A stretch of 64,000 nucleotides of DNA from an uncultured Eubacteriales bacterium (lineage in GTDB: Bacteria; Bacillota; Clostridia; Lachnospirales; Lachnospiraceae): positions 1 through 64,000 of the forward strand of contig OMXJ01000005.1 in NCBI GenBank assembly GCA_900315015.1, in the 5' to 3' direction. This document shows positions 27,207 to 35,461 of the stretch, one piece after another. The position numbers and the translations under genes are program-made. Below the pieces are notes generated by a model. That model was not told the DNA's origin. It searched no databases and saw nothing but the letters and a program-made list of their open reading frames with translations. Within the stretch, counting starts at the first letter, position 1, and each line of letters starts with the position of its first letter.

Positions 27207-27230
27207 AGGAGTGGACCGCTGCCCACTCCT
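27207..27230 (-). promoter_or_regulatory. Terminator-like leader hairpin ahead of the rimP-nusA-infB operon
   Basis: Stem AGGAGTGG/CCACTCCT (27207-27214 with 27223-27230) with an 8-nt loop is followed on the - strand by TTTATTTG. It lies between the consensus promoter at 27260-27288 and rimP, so it would be inside the operon's own leader. It may also end aroC transcripts. Confidence 0.7.
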
Positions 27231-27259
27231 GAATCTGTTAACTATTAAACTACTCTTCA

Positions 27260-27288
27260 ACTATATAGCAATTTTCAATATTTGTCAA
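27260..27288 (-). promoter_or_regulatory. Strong sigma-A promoter of the rimP-nusA-infB operon
   Basis: On the - strand TTGACA (27288-27283), exactly 17 bp, then TATAGT (27265-27260). Predicted start is near 27253, giving a leader of about 85 nt that contains the hairpin at 27207-27230. Confidence 0.75.
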
Positions 27289-27323
27289 GTAGAATTTGCT
27301 ATAAAAACAAAAATTGTCAATAT

Positions 27324-28460
27324 TTACTTATTTGAATACACCTTTTTAACGTTCTCAAGCTTTGAAGACATATTCATAAGAAGAAGATCTGCAATAGTGA
27401 GCGCTGTCATGGCCTCAACTACAACTACAGCTCTTGGCACAACTACAGGGTCATGTCTTCCATGAATGCTGACAGTAATATTTTCGCCGTCCTTATTAAC
27501 GGTCTGCTGCTCCTTAGCTATGGAAGGAGTTGCCTTTACAGCCGCCCTTATGATAATGGTATTTCCATCGCTCATGCCGCCAAGTATTCCGCCTGCATGA
27601 TTTGAAGATGTAACTACCTTTCCATTTTCATAGACAAAGCCGTCATTATCTTCACTGCCTGTCTTTTCACTTACAAGCTTTCCATCGCCTATTTCAACAG
27701 CCTTAACAGCTCCGATTGACATTACAGCCTGAGCAAGTCTTGCATCAAGCTTATCAAATACAGGCTCTCCGATTCCTGCTGGAACAGAGGTCGCAACGCA
27801 CTCGATTTCTCCACCTGAAGAATCAAGCTCTTTTATAAGGCCTGCAAGATACTCTTCAGCACTCTTTTCAACAGCCTCATCAGGTATTGCAAGGGTACCT
27901 GCCTGCTTTTCAATGTCAAAATTTCCTAAAGCTATCTGACTTCTTATTTCTTCTGCTTTTTCATCGCTTATCTTATAGGCTCCTATGCCTCTTGTATATG
28001 CTTTTACGTTAATTCCGAGTTCATTTAACATAGCTATCGCAATTGCGCCTGCTGCAACTCTTGCTGCAGTTTCTCTTCCTGACGATCTACCGCCGCCTCT
28101 ATAGTCTCTGAAGCCGTACTTTGTGTCAAAACCAAAATCCGCATGGCCTGGTCTGAAATAGCTTGCTATCTGAGAATAATCCTGAGAACGCTGATTTGTA
28201 TTTAATATCATAAGAGATATTGGCGTACCAGTAGTTTTTCCTTCAAAAACGCCTGAGCCTATAATGACCTTATCAGCTTCCTTACGAGGAGTAGTAAATC
28301 TGGAGGTTCCAGGCTTTCTTCTATCTAAAAAACTCTGAATATATTCCTCTGTGATGGGAATACCTGCAGGAACTCCATCTACAACTGCTCCTATTCCATA
28401 ACCATGGGATTCTCCCCAGGTAGTAACTCTAAAAATATTGCCGAATGACGAACCCGCCAT
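27324..28460 (-). CDS. aroC: Chorismate synthase
   Basis: Last step of the shikimate pathway; converts EPSP to chorismate with reduced FMN. Family blocks are GNIFRVTTWGESHG near the N-terminus, SRFTTPRKEADKV near 45, FRPGHADFGFDTKYGFRDYR near 100-120 followed by GGGRSSGRETAARVAAGA, and GRHDPVVVPRAVVVVEAM at the C-terminus. At 378 residues it has normal length. The ATG at 28460 (MAGSSFGN) is chosen: AGGA is 10 nt upstream, and relatives start here. It is coupled closely to the upstream carbamate-kinase-like gene (20 nt). Confidence 0.95.
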   Translation of the reverse strand: MAGSSFGNIFRVTTWGESHGYGIGAVVDGVPAGIPITEEYIQSFLDRRKPGTSRFTTPRKEADKVIIGSGVFEGKTTGTPISLMILNTNQRSQDYSQIASYFRPGHADFGFDTKYGFRDYRGGGRSSGRETAARVAAGAIAIAMLNELGINVKAYTRGIGAYKISDEKAEEIRSQIALGNFDIEKQAGTLAIPDEAVEKSAEEYLAGLIKELDSSGGEIECVATSVPAGIGEPVFDKLDARLAQAVMSIGAVKAVEIGDGKLVSEKTGSEDNDGFVYENGKVVTSSNHAGGILGGMSDGNTIIIRAAVKATPSIAKEQQTVNKDGENITVSIHGRHDPVVVPRAVVVVEAMTALTIADLLLMNMSSKLENVKKVYSNK

Positions 28461-28480
28461 AAACTTCATTTCCTTTCTTT

Positions 28481-29413
28481 TTAAGCTGTGATAATCGTTC
28501 CTGTTCTGCCCTTTAGAGCAGCTGAAACATGCTCCATGTCAGTAATGATTACTCTGCCTTCATTATTATTTTCAAGGAAGGTGATGGCAGCCTTTATTTT
28601 TGGAAGCATTCCTGTTCCTTCAAAGGCATTATCAAGCTTTAAATTCTTAACTGTATCAAGAGTAACTTCATCAAGAAGTCTTTCTTTTACGGTGCCGTAA
28701 AAAGCTGCTGCCTTTTCAGTACCTGTAACAAAAAGAAGCGTTCCTGCCTTTGAAAGCTGTGCAAGCATTCCAGCAGTAGCATCCTTTTCGATTATTGATC
28801 TTGCGCCTTTAAGCACTGTTCCCTGCTCAAGTACCGGTATTCCACCGCCGCCTGCAGCAATAACGACCTGACCTGCGTCAACAAGAGTCCTTATTGCATC
28901 CATCTCATAAATATCAATAGGTGCAGGAGTCGCTACAACTCTTCTATAGCCGCCCTCTACCTCAGTAACAAACTTTCCTGAAGCCTCCATCTTATCTGCC
29001 TCTTCCTTTGAAAGAACGCGGCCGATTTTCTTAGTTGGTTTTGAAAAAGCCTTATCAAAAGGACTTACCTTTACCTGAGTGATAATGGTCGATACTGTCT
29101 TAAATATTCCTCTATTTAGAAGCTCTGTCCTAATTCCATTCTGGAGGTCAAAGCCAATGTAACCCTCTGACATAGCAGAACATACTGACATAGGAGCTAC
29201 ATCCTTCTGCTCCTCCTCCTTCGCAAAATCCTCCATTGCTGAATGGATAAGTGCGAGCTGCTGTCCATTAGAATGTGTAACAATTACTGCATAACGCTCC
29301 TCTACTACATCTGCAACTGCCTTTGATGCAAGCCTTACATTATCCTTCTGCTCGGAAAAGCTATTTCCAAAGCAATCACGGCCTAATGCAACAACTATTT
29401 TTCTGTTCTCCAT
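28481..29413 (-). CDS. arcC: Carbamate kinase-like amino acid kinase
   Basis: Amino acid kinase family protein of 310 residues matching carbamate kinase (ADP + carbamoyl phosphate to ATP + carbamate). Supporting blocks are VTHSNGQQLALIHSAME near 45-60, VVIAAGGGGIPV near 185, and IEKDATAGMLAQ near 215. The N-terminal phosphate loop reads VALGRDCFG where the classical family has ALGGNAL; divergent clostridial members also vary here. No arcA or arcB is nearby, so an arginine deiminase pathway is not indicated; it sits just upstream of aroC. Confidence 0.85.
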   Translation of the reverse strand: MENRKIVVALGRDCFGNSFSEQKDNVRLASKAVADVVEERYAVIVTHSNGQQLALIHSAMEDFAKEEEQKDVAPMSVCSAMSEGYIGFDLQNGIRTELLNRGIFKTVSTIITQVKVSPFDKAFSKPTKKIGRVLSKEEADKMEASGKFVTEVEGGYRRVVATPAPIDIYEMDAIRTLVDAGQVVIAAGGGGIPVLEQGTVLKGARSIIEKDATAGMLAQLSKAGTLLFVTGTEKAAAFYGTVKERLLDEVTLDTVKNLKLDNAFEGTGMLPKIKAAITFLENNNEGRVIITDMEHVSAALKGRTGTIITA

Positions 29414-29538
29414 AATATTTCACCTTTCTACCCTAAACATCTTAAAAGCCCATTTAACACCTTGCCATAATAACACTAAATGGCATAAAAAACAATAATT
29501 TAAAACTTATCTCAAATAAATATTTTCAAAAATAATTA

Positions 29539-30213
29539 CTAATGTTTTAGTACCTCGGCTTCAGGAAGGTCATCTTCCTCCTCGACCTCTGATTCAGCTG
29601 CAAGCTGAAGTGATGAGGAATTACAATTATAGATTTCTGAGCAAAGCTTGAACATGCTCACTATGAACTTTCCCCTTTCAGTAATCCTATAGCCGCCGTT
29701 TATTTCTTCTATGGAACCCGTTTCAAGCTGTTCCATGGCGCGCTTATCTACCGCATTGTTCTTTTCGATATAATCCTCTTCAAGAAGATTTTCGATTTCC
29801 CCCTTGCTATAGATATGATCATCATGAGCATCCATGCTTGAGAGCAGGAAAACTGAAACTGATCTTTCTACAGTAACCGGGAAAAGCGTAAACACTACCA
29901 TATTGATGCAGCAGAAGAAACAAACAATACACACCGTATCCTTGACATCAAGTATCTTTAAAGGCTTTAATCTGAGCAGTAAAAGCACGGTCCAAAGAAG
30001 AATTCCTGTAATTATTATAAGTGCAGTTCCTCTGTACATATATACTTCCATGCTCTTAAGAAGCGGTGTATGTAATAGAAGGATAAAGGTAACCGAACCC
30101 AAAAGTACAAAAACTATGTACCAGATTACCGTAAGGAAGGCTTTTAATACCTTTCCCATTTCCTTCTTTTCTTTACTTTTTACCTTTTCTACTTTTTTAA
30201 CATTATTTTCCAT
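29539..30213 (-). CDS. Membrane protein of unknown function with C-terminal cytoplasmic domain
   Basis: I do not recognise a named family. The 224-residue protein has a basic Lys-rich N-terminus, then three hydrophobic helices (about residues 26-48, 61-83 and 92-117). The C-terminal cytoplasmic domain (about 125-200) has YSKGEIENLLEEDYIEK and ITERGKFIVSMFKL, which could form a small winged helix. The tail is acidic. The ATG at 30213 is preferred over the one two codons earlier because GGGGGAG is optimally spaced. It follows another membrane protein gene and may be co-transcribed. Confidence 0.6.
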   Translation of the reverse strand: MENNVKKVEKVKSKEKKEMGKVLKAFLTVIWYIVFVLLGSVTFILLLHTPLLKSMEVYMYRGTALIIITGILLWTVLLLLRLKPLKILDVKDTVCIVCFFCCINMVVFTLFPVTVERSVSVFLLSSMDAHDDHIYSKGEIENLLEEDYIEKNNAVDKRAMEQLETGSIEEINGGYRITERGKFIVSMFKLCSEIYNCNSSSLQLAAESEVEEEDDLPEAEVLKH

Positions 30214-30231
30214 TTGCATTTCTCCCCCATT

Positions 30232-30273
30232 TACGCATTGCGTTTATTACTTTGCGTTTATTGCTTTGCGTTT
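30232..30273. repeat. Three 14-bp tandem repeats
   Basis: Units 30232-30245, 30246-30259 and 30260-30273 are variants of ATTACTTTGCGTTT. The last two differ by one base. They fill most of the space between the stop of the 30319-31989 gene and the ribosome binding site of the next gene on the - strand. Confidence 0.8.
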
Positions 30274-30318
30274 AACATATTATATCCAAGCTTTTAAATG
30301 ATTTGCTTCTATTCTAAG

Positions 30319-31989
30319 TTATTTCATTACAGATGCTGGATTAAAAGTATATTCCATGATGACAAAATCATCATTCACAATGAAATTACTTGCATAATTA
30401 GCAACCTCACAGCCATCTAGCACCAGATTGGTATATTCATCAGCGGTTGTTAAAATAAAGGTATTTTTTTCAAGTTCTTCATCCTTAAACCAGTTCGACT
30501 CCTGCTGATAGTGGTAAAGCCTCATGTCAGCGCCATCTATGGCTATGTTCCTAAGACGTATTTTGCCATTGGATAAAAGAGTTATAAGAGCTGAATTCCA
30601 GAAGGTTGCATAACCGTCTGTATAGCCATTTTCCTCTAGATAATCTACCATCTTCATAGCAAATTTATCCTTGCCATAATCCGGCTTCAGTTTGCAGATT
30701 CCAACAAAGCTTATTGCCGCAAGTGCAAACATCCCGATGCAGATAAGTACTGAAAGATTTTTGGTCTTTATATCCTTAAAGAGCCACTTTACATATAAAA
30801 GACTAGTCACAATGCAGGAAACATAAACCGGACTTATTCTCCAGTTCGCAGCTGATAAAAAGCCGCATACGAAACCTAGCATTATTATAGTACACAATAT
30901 AAAATGTATCAATATCATAAATCTGAACTTGATGCTCTTTATCTTCTTCCAGGAAATGATTGCCAGGAATGGAATAAGTATGAGTAAAATAGCACATACC
31001 ACCTTATAAAGAGCAATAACGCCATTTGCCGACATAAGCTGTACATCGCCAAGATAGCCTATCCCCATCATATCAAGGAGTGCCGGGAAAAAAGACTTCA
31101 GGTGATCCGACCAGGTTTCAGGAAGTGACATCTTAGAATATCCATCCTGATAGGATGATGAAACATTCCTTTTCAGAAACGTTCCAAAGCGGTAGCCAAG
31201 AAGTGAAGCTAAGGTGACTACGCTGATAAGCTTAACAATAATACTGTCAAAGTGCTTTTTTTCAAGCTTATTATCCGCATATACCTTAGGAGTCAGTGGG
31301 TTTAGAACTATAAGACCTATCAGAGCCCCAAGTAGTGGAACAACAAGCATCGCAAAGGTAACAGTCTGATTTGTAGAACAAAGCATGAACCAAACGAAGG
31401 TAATAAGAAGAAGCACTATTTCCCTTACTCTATTTTTGATTTTTTGAGCAAGGGTGCTTCCGTCCATCTGTTTATAATCATACTTTACCAGATTCTTATG
31501 GATTTCCTTCGCGCTCGCATCCACAAGACAGATACCCACATAAAGAAATAGCATCCCGAGACTGTAATAAATAATATGCTGCCAGAATATTTCCCTCATT
31601 TTTACAGATAAGGAAATGAGCATCATCACTACGGCAAGTGAAAATAAATTCCAGGTCAGTGAAAAATCCATTTTCTTAAATATAAAGAACAGTGCTGTCA
31701 AAAATAACAGATAAAACACCACCATTCCGCATATATTAGCAGTAATTCCATAGCCGAACAGCTTTATAAAAGGAATCATTAATAGCTGTCCGCCAAAGGT
31801 AAATAAGGCTGCATATTCAAAATTTTCATTAAACAGGCCTCCGGCGTCTATCGACGCCTTGGCCCATAAAATCGTATCTGCTGAATCAGAATTATATTCT
31901 CCTTTTGAAGGAAAGATGATGTAATATAGCACCGATAATATAAATATAATTGAAATAGTGCTTATAAACACCTTGTAATACTTTTTCAT
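30319..31989 (-). CDS. Polytopic membrane protein, possibly GT-C glycosyltransferase-like
   Basis: A 556-residue protein with about 11-12 hydrophobic helices and an acidic first extracellular loop (GEYNSDSADTILWAKA, about residues 32-47). A C-terminal soluble domain comes from about residue 445. This layout, an acidic loop after the first helix followed by many helices, is that of lipid-linked-sugar (GT-C) glycosyltransferases, but I see no diagnostic motif. Its location next to a YfhO-family protein, thought to glycosylate cell-wall polymers, fits a cell-envelope role. This is inference only. Confidence 0.6.
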   Translation of the reverse strand: MKKYYKVFISTISIIFILSVLYYIIFPSKGEYNSDSADTILWAKASIDAGGLFNENFEYAALFTFGGQLLMIPFIKLFGYGITANICGMVVFYLLFLTALFFIFKKMDFSLTWNLFSLAVVMMLISLSVKMREIFWQHIIYYSLGMLFLYVGICLVDASAKEIHKNLVKYDYKQMDGSTLAQKIKNRVREIVLLLITFVWFMLCSTNQTVTFAMLVVPLLGALIGLIVLNPLTPKVYADNKLEKKHFDSIIVKLISVVTLASLLGYRFGTFLKRNVSSSYQDGYSKMSLPETWSDHLKSFFPALLDMMGIGYLGDVQLMSANGVIALYKVVCAILLILIPFLAIISWKKIKSIKFRFMILIHFILCTIIMLGFVCGFLSAANWRISPVYVSCIVTSLLYVKWLFKDIKTKNLSVLICIGMFALAAISFVGICKLKPDYGKDKFAMKMVDYLEENGYTDGYATFWNSALITLLSNGKIRLRNIAIDGADMRLYHYQQESNWFKDEELEKNTFILTTADEYTNLVLDGCEVANYASNFIVNDDFVIMEYTFNPASVMK

Positions 31990-32048
31990 TTTCTCTCCCT
32001 AAGAAAAGGCTGAGCCTTTTCCCTGTGTATCTATTATATACTGACTTT

Positions 32049-32116
32049 ACATCAGTTTCTGTTTTACATCAACTTCTGCTTTGCATCAGCTTTAGTTTTA
32101 CATCAGCTTTAGTTTT
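32049..32116. repeat. Four 17-bp tandem repeats
   Basis: Units 32049-32065, 32066-32082, 32083-32099 and 32100-32116 are variants of ACATCAGCTTTAGTTTT. They start 10 nt after the stop codon of the YfhO-family gene on the - strand. Confidence 0.88.
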
Positions 32117-32125
32117 ACAAATCAA

Positions 32126-35100
32126 TTATACAAAGAGTCTTATAATACCAGGCATATTGTAATAGCTTCCCTTGTTGGTTCTCTTTACTCTATAAAGAAG
32201 AGCTAAAATCACAATGAGAACTAATGCTATAATCGTAATAATAAATCCTGCTGAAAGTCCCTTTGGAGTATATTTAAGTTTAACATCATGGCTTCCTGCT
32301 GTCATATCTACGCCGATGAATGCACCTCTAATAGAATAGGTATCAGCCTTTTTGCCATCAACATAAACTGACCATCCCTCATCATAAGGAATAGTAAACA
32401 TCATAGTACCGCCCTCAGGAGCATTTACACTACCCTCGATCTTTGTATCGCTGAACTTAGTAACAGCGAGACCTCCGGCCTTAAGAGAGTTCATGGCCTC
32501 TGTAAGCTTTTCAACGCTCATTGAATAAACAAGGAGGTCTGGTCTTGAAGAACCAGTAACAGTTATCTCGTCTCCTAAATGAGCAAAGCCAAGATTGCAG
32601 ATCATATTATCGGTATCAAGATAATTAAAGGTAGTTGTCTCGCCGTTAATATTAGCATAAAGAGTCTTGCAATCACTATTATTTCTTACTACAACAAGAA
32701 TGTACTGATCTGCTGTTGGAACGATTTCACAATTGTCCGCATTAAGATTTCCCATGTATGTGAAGATATCTGATATACCGGTAAGATTCTGCATGAGGTC
32801 ATTCTGAGCATCTATTACATTATAAGAAGAATTAAAATCGAAGGAATCAGCACTCTTAATCATGAAACCGATAGGAAGTGCATCATTGTTCTGATAGAGA
32901 AGCTCTCCGTCCTCACCGTAAACATAGGTAAGATGGCTGCTCTCCTTTAGAACTGAATTACTGATTTCATACTTAACACCAAGAAGTGATGCTGTAACAG
33001 GTGTAGCACCGCCAAAGCCGTATGAATTTCCGCCCTTTAAGAGACCGAGCTTTCCAAAGAGCTTTTCAACTTCATAATTTGTAATAGAAGTAAATACAGA
33101 TGTACTTCTATAATTTGACCATGCGCCATCATTTCTTGTTCTATAACCATTGAACTTTTCAATTCTGTAGAACTCATCAGGAGTAAGCTGCTCTGCATAG
33201 TCTACAACTGCGTCAACGCCCTTATTATCACGAAGATAACCAGATCTTGAAGCGCAGCCAAGAGACATGTTATTTCCCATGTTGTAGGTAAGCTCTGCAG
33301 AAACCACAACAAAGGCAACTACAGTAACAACTCTCTTCATTACCTTCTTACTCTTCATTCTTGCTGTTCTGTAAAGGAACATAAGTGCAAGATAAAGAAC
33401 TACGAAACCAAGTGATGAGAAAATGACAGATGTTGTATAGATGTCACTTCCTGAAAACTTAGAATCAGTATAAACAATGAATAATAATACTATACCAAAG
33501 GCACCAAGAAGATCCTTTGCCTCAAAGTACATAAGATCACGGATTACCTCATAGCCTATTACCACAAGTATAAATACATATACGAAAGACTGTCTTGATG
33601 GAAGGCAGTTAGGGAAATGGAATCCATGCCAGATATAATCCGGAACATTTAAATCAAATGAAAGGATGAAGAAAAGAAGAAGTGCAACCTTAACAACCTT
33701 TTCCCTTAAATTAACTCTCTTATCAATAATATAAAGTGGAACTAAAAGTAAAATCACAATTCCACAGTAAAGACTTGGAAGATATCCGCTTATTGCAGTA
33801 GGTACATTGAACAAATGACGGGCAAAGGTCTCGATCAAAGGATAGTACTCTGAAAGGCTCTTTGGGAAGGATGACTGTCCTGAAGCTGAAAGAGAAAGCG
33901 CATAAGCCTCTGGAAGAATCATAACCGCTCCGCACATTCCACCGATAAGGGAATAGAAGCCAAAACGGAAGGTCTTTTTAAAGAACATGCCTACAGTCAA
34001 AGGACCCTCTTCGATATCCGAAGCTGCTGGTCTATGAATTCCTTCTGGCGGAAGATCTACTCTCTCGCCATTAACGTACTTGAATCTTGGAAGAAGACTC
34101 TTGTGATCTCTTACGTTGTAGATAAGAATGAGCACAATATAGTAAAGTACGCATGAAATGCAAAGGATAATTCCAATATAGTAATTTGAGAAAATTGAGA
34201 AGCCAAGAGAAAGAGCATATAAGAGACAGCTATCCTCAAAAACAAGCTTTTCAAGACCAAGGAATACTATAGGAAGCATGATAATAACATCAAGCCACAT
34301 GTTGTTCCATACATAGCCTGCCATATAAGCACTCATTGCATACATAAGGCCAAACGCGATTGTAGATAAGCGCTTTGTACGGAAATGCTTTGTAAGGTAG
34401 ATTGTGCATGTAAGTGATGATGCAGCAACCTTAAGTGCAATAATGTATGAAATAACCTCAAGGATATCATCCTTAGGGAATATGAAAATCAGCCAATCAA
34501 TAGGTGAAGCTAAATAATATGGAATTATGGCTGAGAAATTAGTTCCCATTCCGATATTCCAGGAATAAGTAAAGCTTCCGCCTGCACGTATCTTTTCCCA
34601 GAGCTCTCCGAAGAAAGGTGCGTACTGATGCCATGAATCGCAGCGAAGATAAACATTATCGCCAAATGGATATATCTTAAGAAAAGCATATATAATTACC
34701 ATAAGACCAAGTGGAATAATGAAGGCAAGAGCATAGAGCTGCTTATTGCTCATTTCCTTTTTAGGCTTTGATGCCCTCTTACTAGCGCGGGCTGCATTCT
34801 TCATTGCCTTTTCATTTTCCTTTTTTACTTTCTCTGCTTCTTTGGCCTTTCTCTTTGCCTCTTCTACCTTGATTTTTTCAGCTGCATCTCTTAGCTTTTT
34901 ATTGCTGCTAGTATGCAAAACAGGCTGAAGCGTCTCCTCATTTCTCTCTGCAGATCTTGCACGCTCCACATCTTGTCTCTCAAGTCTTTCCTGCTCTCTT
35001 AATTCAGCAATAATGCTATCAGCCTCATTGTCGGAATTTTTCTTATACTGCTCATAGCTCTCATCCTTAGATACACTGCCAAAATTATTGCTATCTACAA

Positions 35101-35431
35101 CATATCCATTGAAACCTGCACCGTTTCCCTCTGTGCTGGCTGTCTTTGGAGCATTTGCATTTGATGCAGCACTTGCATTTGAACTTGAACTTGCACCTGA
35201 AGCAGCCTTTGAAGCACTTGCATTTGCATTTGATGCAGCATTTGCATTTGATGCAGCATTTGATGCAGCACTTGCACCTGAAGCAGCCTTTGGAGCACTT
35301 GCATTTGATGCAGCACTTGCATTTGCATTTGCAGTTGCAGCTGCAACACTACCCGCACTAGCAGTGCTCTTTGTATCACCCTTTACCTCAGGATTAACAG
35401 CATCCTTATTCTTATTATCAATATCGCTCAT
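32126..35431 (-). CDS. yfhO: YfhO-family membrane protein with long low-complexity N-terminus
   Basis: A 1101-residue integral membrane protein. After an Ala/Ser/Asn-only stretch (about residues 20-110) and a charged, coiled-coil-like segment (140-225), a hydrophobic core begins near 228 with about 12-14 helices. The first extracellular loop has LRCDSWHQYAPFFGELWEK, matching the family's D...QY.PF block. A large extracellular domain and the C-terminal beta-rich PYDEGWSVYVDGKK and GAFIGVDMTAGSHDVKLKY segments precede a last helix near 1058-1080. YfhO proteins are linked to glycosylation of lipoteichoic acid; substrate here is unknown. GAGG is well spaced before the ATG. It lies 30 nt after pepP. 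Confidence 0.82.
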   Translation of the reverse strand: MSDIDNKNKDAVNPEVKGDTKSTASAGSVAAATANANASAASNASAPKAASGASAASNAASNANAASNANASASKAASGASSSSNASAASNANAPKTASTEGNGAGFNGYVVDSNNFGSVSKDESYEQYKKNSDNEADSIIAELREQERLERQDVERARSAERNEETLQPVLHTSSNKKLRDAAEKIKVEEAKRKAKEAEKVKKENEKAMKNAARASKRASKPKKEMSNKQLYALAFIIPLGLMVIIYAFLKIYPFGDNVYLRCDSWHQYAPFFGELWEKIRAGGSFTYSWNIGMGTNFSAIIPYYLASPIDWLIFIFPKDDILEVISYIIALKVAASSLTCTIYLTKHFRTKRLSTIAFGLMYAMSAYMAGYVWNNMWLDVIIMLPIVFLGLEKLVFEDSCLLYALSLGFSIFSNYYIGIILCISCVLYYIVLILIYNVRDHKSLLPRFKYVNGERVDLPPEGIHRPAASDIEEGPLTVGMFFKKTFRFGFYSLIGGMCGAVMILPEAYALSLSASGQSSFPKSLSEYYPLIETFARHLFNVPTAISGYLPSLYCGIVILLLVPLYIIDKRVNLREKVVKVALLLFFILSFDLNVPDYIWHGFHFPNCLPSRQSFVYVFILVVIGYEVIRDLMYFEAKDLLGAFGIVLLFIVYTDSKFSGSDIYTTSVIFSSLGFVVLYLALMFLYRTARMKSKKVMKRVVTVVAFVVVSAELTYNMGNNMSLGCASRSGYLRDNKGVDAVVDYAEQLTPDEFYRIEKFNGYRTRNDGAWSNYRSTSVFTSITNYEVEKLFGKLGLLKGGNSYGFGGATPVTASLLGVKYEISNSVLKESSHLTYVYGEDGELLYQNNDALPIGFMIKSADSFDFNSSYNVIDAQNDLMQNLTGISDIFTYMGNLNADNCEIVPTADQYILVVVRNNSDCKTLYANINGETTTFNYLDTDNMICNLGFAHLGDEITVTGSSRPDLLVYSMSVEKLTEAMNSLKAGGLAVTKFSDTKIEGSVNAPEGGTMMFTIPYDEGWSVYVDGKKADTYSIRGAFIGVDMTAGSHDVKLKYTPKGLSAGFIITIIALVLIVILALLYRVKRTNKGSYYNMPGIIRLFV

Positions 35432-35461
35432 ATAATATCCTCGCTTATTTTATTATAGAAC

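Noticed and set aside
28481-29413. Arginine deiminase pathway gene
   Set aside because: No arcA, arcB or arcD is nearby; the gene stands with aroC.
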